Source: Cercis canadensis
Taxonomy: Eukaryota; Streptophyta; Magnoliopsida; Fabales; Fabaceae
Reading direction: 5' to 3'
Assembly (NCBI GenBank): GCA_003255065.1
Contig: QAOA01000580.1
Coordinates: forward strand, 95,843-159,842
Length of the DNA: 64,000 bases
Below, piece after piece: positions 1 through 11,630 of this stretch (positions are counted from its first letter, which is position 1; each line of letters begins with the position of its first letter). The notes beneath the pieces were generated by a model, which saw nothing but the letters and a program-made list of their open reading frames with translations, did not search any database and was not told the origin of the DNA. The position numbers and the translations under genes are program-made.

Positions 1-1052
1 GGTTACAGTTTGTTGGGTTTGCTTATGGTATGAGAATTAAGAAATTTCCCAGTGGCAATGGATCTATATTGGTCTTCTTCCTACCATGGTTTTTCTTCTT
101 CACCGGGAATCATTTTTCGAGTTTCCAGTTGTTGACTTGGTGGGAAGAGTTTTTTTGTTTTATTATGATTTTTTGACGGGGTTGGAGTTGGAATTTGGAA
201 TAACATCTTTCTCTTTATAGGTAAGCAGCATGGATTAATAGATTAAGCAAACACGTAAAACACTAGTAATACTACAAAATTTTCTAGTGCATAATGAGTC
301 AAACGCTATGGTGAGATGCTCATCTCGCGTGGTGCAACCAGAGCCACAAAAATTTGTGATTCTTTTTTTTTTTTTCTCAATTATATATAAATTATACAAT
401 TACTAAAATTTTAAGTTTAATTGATCTTACAAAAACTATTTTTGTCAGGCGTAGATTTTGGTAATTATGTAATTTGTATACAGTTACGTGTGACTAGTTG
501 CACCCGTATAATAACATAACTATCAGCATTTCTAAGTAATATCCAACATGCTAGAGTAATTATCTATGCAGTCAATATATATGAACCTGCTTTTTTTTTT
601 TTTTTTCTTTCTTGGCCATGTATATATAAACCTGCTTAAATTTACCAAGCTTGTATATGAAAAATTAAAGGCAAAGCATTTGAAAACAGCCATTTAAACA
701 ACCTAATCGAAGCAAAAGTAATTCCTAGAAACTCAATATTGAGAAAGGTAGCTTTCTTTTCTAATTATTTCATATTCAAAACCAGTTTGATTAGTTTTCA
801 CTAGTACTTGATTACAAATATGCATTCTTTAAACCATACCACATATGCATTAGCCTAAAACAACAGTTATTCCAAATACTAAATTGTCATTTGGCGGTCA
901 CAATTTTTACAGTTGCATCCATAGAAAGGAACTAAAATCACATCCAATGAAAGGGCAAAAAGAGCATAGACATGTTCTGCCACAAATCCTCTACTCAAGT
1001 TTGTCTAGATTACAAATATGTAGGTTGAGTAAAGGAAAGAGATCTTAGCACC
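1..1052. other. Intergenic DNA, no gene recognised
   Basis: AT-rich sequence downstream of the YjbQ-family gene. A frame open from base 3 to about 176 on the + strand could be an exon end of a gene outside the window, but it matches no family I recognise. Poly-T runs occur near 363 and 592. Confidence 0.4.
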
Positions 1053-4000
1053 TCATATTCCATTAAGAGTGATGACAACTCTGCGTGAAGTAGGACAATC
1101 CCGATGCTCACAAAGCCATATACCCTTAAGCATAACATAACAATAAAAAAAAAATCAATTATTTGGAAGTCAAAATAATTTCAAGTGAGGTATTTTTTAC
1201 TATCTTTATGCATCATGTCATATTAACTATTACAAGATGAACCTTATGCCCTATAAGTAACGCATACACCTATTAATACATATTTTATACTTAAAGACAA
1301 TCATAATTGACGATAGAAAACTAGGAAGACTAAGTCCTAAAACTCAACATAGGGAAAATTTGAAATTCAAAAGGTTCCTTGAAAAAGGTTTATGGAATTA
1401 ATTTGCTGTTTATGGTTGAAAAATATGTTAAAAATAATAATTTGAAATTTCTTAATAGTTCATGTATTAGATTTTTAGTTTTTCCAAGTATTCAAGTTTT
1501 TTGAATAAGTGCCACAGTGAGATGTATCATGTTTTATGTGTCTAAAGTAAATGTTGAGAGTTAATATTACTAAGTCTATAAGTTTCTAATGTTCTAGGGA
1601 GTTTTAAGTCTTATGTTATTTGAGATTGGGATTGAAATTCTCCCTCAAGTGCAGTAGCCAGTAATCACTAGGGTGTGAGTACAAATGAGTGCCTCCCCTC
1701 GACAACGTGGGTATCAAAAGCTTGTATAATCCTAGGAGCGATTCCTATCGGTGACAAAGGACTGTCACCATGAGAAATGAAGACCAATGGCTCAAAGCTG
1801 TCATTGTGCTAGATAATGACTGATGTCGAAGCATGTCAACTTGATGGACATTTATGGACGAGTGTCATTCACAAAGCCAAGAGCCACTCGGAGATAAGGT
1901 GATTGTCAACAAATTAGTATTATGCTGAATAATATTAGTATCTTGTAGCATTCTAAAGTGGCTTGTCCCTTAAAAAAAGGTGAACTCTCCGACATGCCAC
2001 AAATGATAATTAAAGGAGGGTCGTGTTAATTAAATTTAAAAAAAGAAAAAAGAAAAAAAGAGAGGCTTCTCACGCATGCATAGAGGTTAGTCCCAAAGAA
2101 AGATTGAAAGATGAATCTTCTGGAAACCGTGTAATAGAGGTGAATTTTTTACAAGTGCATGGCTGGAGCGTAAAGAAAGGACAGAGCAAATCCATGGCGT
2201 AATTGGTCTGGAATTAAAACAGAACACCTAAGAATAGTTTTGTCTTATTGCCCGCAATAAGGGGTGGTGCGCAGCGAAAGAAGAATTTATGCAAGACAGT
2301 AATGTTGATATAGCGTAATCTTTGTCAACAAGCAGAATAGGAAATTTGCTATTAACTTCTTACCTATCCCTATTCAATGATAAGAGGAGGTTAAATGGAC
2401 GCCCGAGAACTGAAGTTTAGATGTCAATACTGACGTCGACTAAGAGTGGTCTGCCACTCCTTAAGTTAATTTATCCTAGATACTGGTGGTTTCGTGAATT
2501 CAGACTAAGAGGTAGCTTAGAAGGATTCTAAATAATAACAGAGCAGAAGTAATTGTTGCCTTCCGCTATAAAGAAGGCAGAAAGTGTGCTTAAATATGTA
2601 GAGTCGGTGCAATGGCTTACAACTAGCCAGAGGAAAATGCCACTGGTTCTTGATTCTAAGCTAACTGCAGTAATTCTATCAAAAACTAATGTGATTTCTT
2701 GAAGAGTCAAGCAAGAAATTGTAGAAAAAGAAGAGTTAATGATAAGTAGGGGCCTGCAGAATAAGACATGCTCTGAGAGCAAAGTTTTGTTGCTGATTTT
2801 CGGCAATTGGTTTACAATCATTAGGAGACTGCATTAAGACAAATAATGTTTGGATAAAGAGAAAAGAAAGGAGGAAAGAAATTGAGAGGTGAAAGGATTT
2901 TCCCTTGTTTGAATCACCAAAGAGAACTAAGGAGTGGAGAAAATTTTGACAAAAAATGCACATAGGCCCCCACTCTCCCTTTTCTCTCCATCGACGAAGA
3001 GAAAATGGAGTGATGGGCTTCAAATTTTCATTTTGACATTTCTATATTATCACTTTATAACTTCAAAAAATATTATAATAAATATATCGGAGGTATATAA
3101 GTTTATAAATTATCAAATAAAAAATATCTCTCGCATTTTATATCTTCTCATTTTCACTCCATCCAAACAATAATCCTCTCTTTTTTCTTTCCCCTTATTT
3201 TCTTTCCTTTCACTTTCTCTTCTCATCCAAACAAAGCATAAATGCTGGTAATTTTCAGAGGTGTGTAAATTAATAGAGAAAGATGTCGAGGGATGCAAAC
3301 ACTATAGAAGGTTCCACTAATTGAATTCATTTTGACTGATCTACCACCCCAAACTTAAAAAAGAAAAAAATAAAATAAAATAAGATTCAGTATGATTTGG
3401 GTTGACATAATAACTAATAAGAAATATTATGGCGGCAAAAAGATTGAAGAGAATATAACCTAAAAAAAATAAATGGCACAATAGAATTTCTGTGGATTAG
3501 CCCAAACAGTTTTTTATCTACGGAATAATGAAGCAGACCCAAAATTTTGTCGTTAAATGCTTGTTTCATTGTTATCATTGTTTTCGTAGGCAAGGAGACA
3601 TCAAACCAGTACTTAGAAACTGATTTGGAAAATTAACATAAATAAAATAAATAATGGGGCTTGTATCTACTTCTGACAAGAGTTCTCATCACAATAAGTT
3701 AGAATTGAAAGCAGATTTACTACTTGATCTGAAGGATCAATATATAATTATCATTAATGAAGGACCAACAATTATGAAGAAGAATAGTAGAGCTAGCTTA
3801 AAATGATATAAGGCACAAAAGAAGAGACTTTCTAAACAAAAATTGATCACATAAATCCATTCATCAGAAGTTAGGACGAAGAAAAGACGCAGGGGAGGCC
3901 GGGTTAACACACACTGAATATCAAACTAATTTAATATCTGTTCACTCTTTATAAATTTTTATATTCCAAGCGCTATGTTTCTATTGTTAACCTTTCCAGT

Positions 4001-6972
4001 TTTAATTAATTTAACCTCCAACAAACACAACTTATGTCATACAAGCATAAGCATTTGTAAAACACTAGTGCAATACACATTGCATCATGACCAATGACAG
4101 ATATCATATGCATGCTGCAGCGGATCTTATGATCCAAACAACCATGGCCACATGAAGTATGTCCAATGACCGTTCATCATACAAAGGCATGACAGCCTGC
4201 AAGTGCATGATGCATTATGCATAAAAACAATAGTATCGTTAGATAAATTTAAATAAATCACAACATGTCCTCAACGCATGTTTTTACTGAAGTTGCCTAA
4301 GTCCTAATTTAAAAATATTGTCCTCATGGTTTTCTTTGCTAACAATAAATGTACATCAATTTTTTCAATGGCATCCAGTGACATAATGGCTATGTGATAC
4401 TTAAGAAGTTAAGCTACATATAATTAGTATTGGAACAACCAATCACAATGTCAAGTCTTGTGAAATTTCAAATTTGGTTGTAAAATGTTAAAATATTTTT
4501 CCTACCTATGATTTAACAACATATCATGGCATCAATCAGTGTGAAATATCTATCACTAACTTAGGATGCCAGTAATAGTTATCTGAGGCAGTGAGGCCTG
4601 TCTTATGGAATCTAGAATCCATATCAATTTAGTGGAGGCAACAAACTTGTGAAACACCTTCCATGACAAAAACCATAGATTTGATTCCCCTAAAGAGCAG
4701 GAGTCATAAGACACACCTGGATAGCCATTGAGTCTGTCATTAATGATTTGAAATGTTTCAATCATTCAGTTATTGGATGACAATACATCACATCAAATTC
4801 CAAACTGTTGATAGAAAAGTCAACTGTTAATTGATTATCTAAGTGTACCTTACTGTCTAAAGCGTACCCCGAACTTTAAAAGAGTTAATTAGTTAGATTG
4901 AACAACCAAAAAAAATATAAATAGATAAATATCAACATTGACCGTGGGCATTTTGGATCAATCATAACAAAAGTGAACTCTGTTACCTGCCATGTCCCCA
5001 TGTTAAGCTTGCCATTTGTAATTGGTATCCTAAAAGTACAAGAAATCAGTACATGCTAAAACAGTAAAACTTTTCAGCATAAAATCAATCTAAACAGGAA
5101 GCATTTCTCACATGAGTGTGCAACCAAACATTGATGATTTAATATGTGCTGGCATATCATCTGCACCTGCAAAATTTCAAAAAGATAGCCACCAACAGGA
5201 AAGCCATTAGAAACCACCCAAAGTTATAGCTTAATATCCTACTTATGGTGCTATATTAGAAGCATGTGGGAAGCAACATAAATTATAGCATTTATCCTTA
5301 CATCAAGCTCCTGCAGGCTGCCTCTAGTTCAGAAAAAATGTTCAGTTGGTAGGAAGTTAATATATCGGTTTTCTAAATACAGACATTCCCTGGTCACCAC
5401 ATATACTGAAAAAACCAAGCCCGCAAAAAGTGACTTAGTGGTGTCTAATCCCCTTAAAAAATATGGTATTGGGAGAGGTGACAGAAATGGTGCAGGGTAA
5501 ATGGAGAATTCAGAAAACCATTCCCTATCCTTTCCAAGAAAAGTTAATGAATATAAACATATAGAACAGAGGAAATGGAAAAAGGAGATCAAATAATGAT
5601 TTAACAATTAAGACCAAATCAAATACGCCCCCCCCCCCCCCCCCCNCCCCCCCCCCCCCCAACAAAAAAAGTTAATTTGGACATTAACTCAGGTATTAAA
5701 GTTTGATATAATATAGCTAATGTTACTAAAAGATTGTGCAGGAAGAATTCCAACTCCAATAGAGTTCAACATCATTTCATCACCAGCACACTGATAGAAA
5801 TGGATTATAAGAGCAGTTTCAGAAAAATTGAGCAAACCAGAAAACACCAGGCAAAGAAAGTTATCCCTTAGTCAATCAAAAACTAGTACTAACCCTCTAG
5901 AGTATGCTTCCAAGGAGCGGATGACCCCTACACAACATAGGGAAAATTCATATTAAGTCCTTTGTCATAAGAGTATAACGATATACTGCAAGAAGCAGAT
6001 AATAAACTAACCTCTGGAACTATCCCATTGAGGAATGTTTCTGTATCATCCCGGACATCAGAGTCATAATTCTCATTGATGGTAAGAGAAGCACTTGTGT
6101 GCTGCACTGCATCTCTCATTAGAAGTTCAGTATGTGAAACCCAGAGTGAACTTAAAAGATGAGAAATAAATTATTTGTAGACTTACAGAAGAGATGAGCT
6201 AGGCCACACTTGAATCCAGATAAGTCTTGCCCAATTTCTTTTAATATCTGATTGGAATCAATGATTAAAGAAAGATCGAAAAATGAGATAAAGGTGATAA
6301 GTAGAGGAGACACAAACTCACAATTTAATGAGCACAACAACACAGAGATGCATATGTTTGAAATGAGATTTAAAATGTAAATAAGTCATGACTCATAACC
6401 AAGACTGTTTACGGATAATGTCAAAAAACTAATAAAAACTGACAGAATCTTCAGGTGTTGCAATGCGAGTTTTAAACGCTGATAGGTAGAGTTAAACTAG
6501 GCGAGAGTTACAGTTATCGTTATAAATTTAAGAAAGATAAATGGTCTAATATTTGTGATTCCCATAAAGTAAGCAGCAAACATTTCAGATGATACAGCAG
6601 ATGTTTGGTTTTGTTTTTATAAGGATATGATTCTGACCAATTCAAGTAAACGCAAACACGCCATGAGTAATAGGGAAGGCTTGAAGGAAGAGGAGGAAGT
6701 CACTTGGTAAGGGCATTTCAGAAAGGAAATAGTGAGGGTTTTATCAAAAGGGTACATGAACAATTGAACATGATGATTGATATTTAGCTCACCTGAGAAG
6801 TGATGAGATGACAGCCCCGTCTCTGGGGAGGTAAAGTTATGGTCCTCTGAGCCCATCTAGGAGCAGCCGCCTCTGCCATCGAGCTGGGGTTTTTCACTGT
6901 TCTCGGGTTTGAATGTAGCGACTTAACGCGAACTGGAACCTTGGTTGCCCCAATCAGTGAGTAGGCGTGCAT
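1053..6972 (-). CDS. YjbQ/UPF0047 family protein, seven exons
   Basis: Coding exons in transcript order: 6972-6793, 6247-6187, 6106-6012, 5927-5894, 5166-5112, 5029-4987 and 1124-1053. All junctions are GT-AG and in phase, giving 179 codons from ATG 6972 or 148 from ATG 6879. Family motifs appear in order: QRTITLPPQRRGCHLIT, KEIGQDLSGFKCGLAHLF, LQHTSASLTINENYD, DDTETFLN, PAHIKSSMFGC, ITNGKLNMGTWQ, then GIWLCEHRD and a VVITLNGI end. YjbQ proteins form small beta-barrel oligomers; some members have been linked to thiamine-phosphate synthase activity, but the plant role is not settled. The 31 residues before the second Met are Ser/Arg-rich and acid-free, so the longer start could encode an organelle transit peptide; this is inference. 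The last intron is 3862 bp and the third-last holds the poly-C/N gap at 5646. No disruption is seen in the reading frame. Confidence 0.88.
1125..4986 (-). other. Long last intron of the YjbQ-family gene
   Basis: This 3862-bp intron separates the exon ending GTMGTWQ-type sequence (donor GTAACA after 4987) from the 24-codon last exon (acceptor AAG before 1124). It contains AT-rich DNA, a repeat-like stretch with mixed GC at about 1620-1990, and the MITE-like inverted repeat at about 2843-3238. No other gene is supported inside it. Confidence 0.7.
2843..3238. repeat. MITE-like inverted-repeat element
   Basis: The left end reads ATGTTTGGATAAAGAGAAAA and continues purine-rich. The right end, reverse complemented, reads GCTTTGTTTGGATGAGAAGA and continues purine-rich in the same way. 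The arms are imperfect inverted repeats around an AT-rich centre and there is no coding capacity. I could not fix a target-site duplication, so the superfamily is uncertain; the purine-rich arms and TGTTTGG core resemble common plant hAT- or Harbinger-type MITEs. Confidence 0.5.
5628..5660. other. Poly-C tract with a single N
   Basis: A C homopolymer interrupted by one N at 5646, inside the intron between YjbQ-family exons 4 and 5. The true length is unknown; this is an assembly weak point rather than a biological feature. Confidence 0.8.
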
Positions 6973-7506
6973 CCTGCCCTGCCAGTGGCAACCAATAAAC
7001 CAGGACTGACCGGGGAAGCAATGGTTACACCTTATGATTATTATTTCTTTCCCTTCTCTTTTAAGCCATATCTTATTAGTGGACGGTATTATTGTTGGCT
7101 GTTGCCGCTCTCAGTTTTTTTATATACATTTATTTATTTAATTATTATTTTTTTGTTATGGATGATTATTTTTGTTGCTTGATATTAAAAAATTCAAATT
7201 TATAACTTTAAGGGTTTAATTTAGTGATAATAATGCAATAGGTTCATCTAAACTAGTCAATATTCGAATCTTATAACCAAGAAAAAATGTACTAGGCTTA
7301 TATATAGGGTGCACCCATAAAATCACCTGAAAAATAACTTAGTCTAAGTTAAAACAAAACAAAAATTCAAATTTATAGTTAGAGCTGGGAAACTGGTCAG
7401 TCCAACCTAATTAAGTAACGGGTCAATTTGGCCTATTTCCATTTGGGCCAACATATTGCCAGCCCTACCCTCCATAAGATGCGAGCTAAAATAGGTTAGC
7501 CTTTCT

Positions 7507-7541
<35 letters not shown>

Positions 7542-7919
7542 NTTATTTGTATTGTATTTTGGGGGAACATGAGAACATACTGATAAAGTAAAGTGCGGCA
7601 AGCTTAAGAAATCCACGGAGGTAACTAGAAGATTTTAACTTGAAAAACTCTTGATAATCATTACAACAGTAAGAAAGTTAGCATTTTCAAACAATCTTTG
7701 CTTTCATCCTCATTAATTTTGTCAACATCCATAAATAAAATAATAATGGTATTTAATAACATAATGAACCTTAAAAGTAAGATATAATAACATAATTATA
7801 GCAATAAGTAATAATATTTGAACGAAATTCTAATATGATAATAAAGCCTCAAATATTTAAAGTCTTAAACAAATTCAAATGGGCGAATAATAATAAACTA
7901 TTAAAGTATCAACCACATA
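6973..7919. other. Upstream region of the YjbQ-family gene, no gene
   Basis: AT-rich. The first part should hold the YjbQ-family promoter and 5' UTR (minus strand). A long poly-T run with N at 7542 is a sequencing weak point. A possible 88-bp hAT-like MITE lies at 7380-7467. No coding region is supported. Confidence 0.5.
7380..7467. repeat. Possible short hAT-type MITE
   Basis: The left end is TAGAGCTGG and the right end reverse complements to TAGGGCTGG. Both resemble the ends of the hAT element at 43742-44776. No target duplication could be matched, so this may be a decayed copy or chance. Confidence 0.3.
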
Positions 7920-7934
7920 CTAATTAGAATATTA

Positions 7935-8420
7935 GGCTCAAACAGGGCTTGAGGTAGTCCAGCCACCACCTCTAAAGAGATGACCTAGAAGGCCTAAAAC
8001 ACAGAGGAAGAAGACCAATGATCCCCCTGAAACACAAAGCGTAGCCAAGCTAAAAAGAAAATATGAGGATATCAAATGTGGAAAATGTGATCATCTGGGC
8101 CATAATACAAGAACGTGTAAAAGTGGTCATGTGAAGACAAAAAGGGCCAAGAAGACTATAGAACCACCAACGCAACCAGTCCAGTCATCTCAACTTGAAA
8201 CTCAATCACAGGCCCCAATTGTCTCTTCACAAGAAACAAGTCAACCTCGGCCCCGAGCAGAATTGTTAGTTAGAAGAAATGTGAGTTAATGTTGATTTCA
8301 GTCTTCATATGTTATTATCTGTTACATCATTTTTGCAAAAATTCATATGTTAATTATCACTCATTTATACTTTTCAGGTGCAACCGGATCAACTACCTAA
8401 TAGGGTCCCCACTAAACCTT
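7935..8420 (+). pseudogene. MULE transposase C-terminal fragment (zinc knuckle)
   Basis: A + strand frame reads GLEVVQPPPLKR, a stop, then RPKTQRKK and a CCHC zinc knuckle, CGKCDHLGHNTRTC, with spacing CX2CX4HX4C. A Ser/Thr/Gln/Pro-rich tail follows. This layout is the C-terminus of plant MURA-type transposases; the homologous part of the intact element on the other strand has CSKCGKGGHNARTC. The catalytic core and SWIM finger are not visible upstream, so only the tail survives. An in-frame TGA lies just before the knuckle. With the minus-strand GRF relic near 10.0-10.43 kb it forms a convergent pair, as in the complete element next door. Confidence 0.7.
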
Positions 8421-8889
8421 AACAGGATGGTGTGTTGATGCAAACAACAAGACAACATTCTGTTAGTAGAGAGACCGTTCTAGCAGCAATTGAAGCCTCA
8501 AGGAGGAGGGTGAAACACATATTTCCAGGTGTTGGGCAACCAGGGTCCAGTGGGAGCAAGCATAGCTAAAGATGGAAAATTATTTTTTGGGGAGTGTTGC
8601 ATTATGTCTGTGCAGATTGTAATGACTGAATTATTTTACGTGGACTCCAATTTTTATGTATTTTGGTTGTGTTTGGTGTTTTTGATGATTTCATGTAGTG
8701 ACTTTGGTAGATTCTTTGCTAGAGAAGTGTTTTATTATAGGATTGTCTTGGCAGTCCCATTTTCAAATCTCTCTATCCTTTCCTCTTAACAAGGTATATT
8801 TACTAGTTCTCTGCCCATTACTAGGTTTATTTTTACTTGGCGACATTCTTGGTTTTTACTTGAGATGTGAAACTTGTTGTATATGATGT

Positions 8890-9118
8890 GCTAGGTTTTT
8901 GTGGCAGCAGAGTAATGGCTGTGTTGGTTTGTGTGGTAGCAGAGTAATTGGTGTGACAGATTTGCTAGGTTTGCGTGGCAGCAGAGTAATAGCAGTTTGA
9001 GACATGGTCTTGGTTTGTATGGCAGCAGAGTAATGGTTGTCACAGATTTGCTAGGTTTGTGTGGTAGCAGAGTAATGACAGTGTGAGACCTGTTCTTGTT
9101 TGTGTGGCAGCTTTGCTA
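8890..9118 (+). repeat. Tandem repeat with GTGGCAGCAGAGTAATG core
   Basis: Five good copies and a degraded sixth of a core close to GGTTTGTGTGGCAGCAGAGT are arranged as a higher-order unit of about 75-86 bp starting GCTAGGTTT. Copies differ at scattered positions, so the array is old. It sits between the two halves of the decayed MULE and has no coding capacity. Confidence 0.7.
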
Positions 9119-9989
9119 TTTCCTCTCACTTTAAATTTATAAGTGTGATGAAAACGTGCTTAGGCAGCTTTGCTTAGCCAGCTTTGCAAATTTTTATCAA
9201 TGGTCTGTATATTTGGTTTAGCTTTTTTGCAAGCACTTTCATGCTAATTCAATGCTAATTGCTCAATTAATTCAGAGGTTCCACTAACATCATGATGAAG
9301 GGATGCAGTCCGCCAAATGGCAATGATCTCACAGTGTCCATCAGTAGTAATTCTTGAAGTCAACAAACTGGGATTTGCACTTTTAAATGACATATACAAC
9401 TTGTGGGGGTTTATAAATGTAACCTTCAATATTGTATTCTCTTCATGACATGTGATACTAATTCATTAAAGACTGTCATTGATACTTTATGTGGATATGA
9501 GGATTCATGATTTCGATTAACATAATATTTGAGGTTGAGTTATAAAAATTATGTATGATTCAGATGAAAACTTGATCTCTGGGAGATTCATGTTGTATGT
9601 CAAGTTTTTGGTCTATATTGTGAAGTGTATACATGTTTGGAAATTTTGAAACTGTAATGTCTATTATATTGATGGCCACCAACCATGATATTGAAAGGGA
9701 TAAAGTTCTATTTTATCTTGAATCAAGGTTGTTTTTCATGAACCAATTCGCTTAATCAACAAAAAACAAAGCAATACCCTTGATATACTCATGTCCAAAT
9801 ACCAAATTTTAGGATGGCAGGACTCAATTTGAGATATATTGTATTCCATGTCTAAATATCAAATACAAAGTAATTTTGTTCGGGAGATAACAGTTGTAAT
9901 CTTAGAGTTCCACATATAGATATTGACTACCCCTATACAAGATTATTAAGCACCGTGGCAACCAATAGCATAGCCAATACCTAGAAAAT

Positions 9990-10427
9990 TAATTTCAATC
10001 TTCTAATTCGCTTCTCATAGTTGATGCACATTTTCCTCATTTGTTCCAAAAGTTTGCTCTCATTCACCCTTGCATTCCCCTCATCCAGCCATTTAAAGAA
10101 ATCACAACTAAAAGAGGGATCCTGCATTAAGCATTTTCACTATATGTTAGTAACAAGTTCTCTTTAATAGCTTCCCCTGCAAATAAGTAAAAAATTCAGT
10201 TTAAATCTGCATGAAGAATACTTACTTTCCAAATAGGATACCTCCAAATCAGTCCATGATGTTAGCAACAATGGCTTCTTTCCACATTGGCATTCAAATG
10301 GTACTTGGTCACTATTGATGTTCTGTGCACTGGACCCATTACAGCTGCCACTAGTCACAGTCCAACTAACATCAGGAACAGTTTGCCCATGCTTGTTTGG
10401 GTTTCGAGCTTCAGCTTTCCCACTCAT
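9990..10427 (-). pseudogene. GRF zinc-finger protein relic
   Basis: The minus strand opens at ATG 10427 with MSGKAEARNPNKHGQTVP and reaches FECQCGKKPLLLTSWTD, the first half of a GRF-type zinc finger (C-x-C-G, then a T.T motif). After a probable intron, a second segment from about 10124 reads DPSFSCDFFKWLDE, the second half (C-x-FF-x-W), then a heptad-like stretch with LLEQMRKM. A stop follows before a hydrophobic VLAMLLVATVL tail. This order (GRF finger, coiled coil, membrane tail) is usual for small plant GRF proteins. The NPG-R-F/Y-C centre of the finger is degraded, and the stop removes the tail. It is probably a decayed partner gene of the MULE fragment at 7.9-8.4 kb; the link is inference. 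Confidence 0.55.
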
Positions 10428-10884
10428 GGTAGACGAACACTGATTTAGAAACAAATTAAAGAATTTCATGAAAAGTTACAATGTATAAGAATGTCATATA
10501 AAGTTGCAATGATAGCCAACAATTAACTCTAAACATACTAATTTAAAATGTTCACTTTTACATGGCCATAAATTATCTCTAAAAATAGCCATGAAGTAAC
10601 CCAAAATTCATAACTTCCTTCACAACTTTACTAAACTGATATTCTCAGACTAGAATAATCTCTTTGATGTTATTAGGAAGTTTCTAGTGAAATTTATCCT
10701 CTAATGGAAATAGATCAAACAGCACCCTAAAAAAAGATAAGGAATTTATCCTAGTTTCAATGGTTGTAGCTCTAGTCTCTGTCTCTCCCACTCTCCCCCT
10801 TTTTAGTTTTGCATTTTACCCGTTGTCATTTGTCTTTCACTCATTTTTCCTTCCTTGAAATCTATTTTTTCAATTCTGGGACAG

Positions 10885-11020
10885 GACCACTGGATTTACA
10901 GGCAAATGGAACAATGGAAGAGTTTCATCGGGGTTATAGAAATATGAGGAAGGCATTGTGCGTGGGTTATGCAAATCAACTGGCTATCAAACTCTGGGTT
11001 TTAAGGCCCAAATGGTCCTG
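10885..11020 (+). pseudogene. Relic exon resembling a DEAH-box RNA helicase C-terminal part
   Basis: The segment is bounded by a good acceptor (GGGACAG before 10885) and a good donor (GTATGT after 11020). Its frame reads MEEFHRGYRNMRKALCVGY, then after a small deletion or frame change GYQTLGFKAQM. This resembles the region after the helicase core in DEAH-box RNA helicases, where an 'I(R)KALC.GY..QLA' stretch is followed by a 'GY.T' motif and an OB fold. No neighbouring helicase exon is visible within several kb. It is therefore either an orphan exon of a decayed gene or a fragment captured by a transposon. The family assignment is from memory of motifs and is moderate at best. Confidence 0.42.
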
Positions 11021-11182
11021 GTATGTTAACAAAAGTTGGTAACTATTTGCTATGTTACATATAACCATTCCTTTAATAGTGATTCTATTTCACATTGTGT
11101 TTATCCCTTTAATGATGGTCTGTGAAATTCATATTTAAGTGCAAGAGCTCATAACCAAGCACTCATATTACTGGATTGGGAA

Positions 11183-11191
11183 TTTAAAAAA
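11183..11191. repeat. Left 9-bp target-site duplication of the MULE
   Basis: TTTAAAAAA immediately precedes the left terminal inverted repeat and is repeated exactly at 17203-17211. Nine bp is the canonical Mutator-superfamily target duplication. Confidence 0.9.
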
Positions 11192-11378
11192 GGCTTAAAT
11201 GCACTTTTGGTCCCCCTATTTTACCTGAATGAACGATTTAGTCCCCCCATTTTGAAAAACCACAAAACAGTCCCCACTGTTCACTATGACGTTGCACATT
11301 TGGTCCATGACACAAACGCCGTCCAAATTTTAACTGAGATGATGACGTGGCATACACGTGGCAACTATCAATATGCCA
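11192..11378 (+). repeat. Left terminal inverted repeat of the MULE
   Basis: Begins GGCTTAAATGCACTTTTGGT and ends at the ATATGCCA shared with the right end. It matches the reverse complement of 17016-17202 over 187 bp with about three substitutions. It includes an open frame that is only a by-product of the repeat. Confidence 0.93.
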
Positions 11379-11630
11379 AATTTGCACTTAAAAATTTGTT
11401 TAATAAACCCTGTCAGTTGATTATTGTTAAAAGATAATTAGTTCTTAATTAGAAACCTGATTAGATATAGATGTGTTTTTTTTCGTTTAAAAAGGTCACA
11501 TGCATGGCATGTGATTGTCTTCTTCATCTATGTCCGCAAACAAGTAGAAACAGAGAGTGTTAAATGCAATAAGTTAGGTTACGAAAGGGGGAGAACGAGC
11601 GTGAAGGCAAAGAGCTTAAAGGCAAATAGC

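Noticed and set aside
8890..9118. CRISPR-like array
   Set aside because: The repeats are degenerate, spacing is irregular and the host is a plant nucleus; it is a minisatellite.
11207..11437. A 76-codon reading frame and its near-identical partner at 17002-17187
   Set aside because: Both lie in the MULE terminal inverted repeats; their similarity is due to the repeats and not to a protein family.
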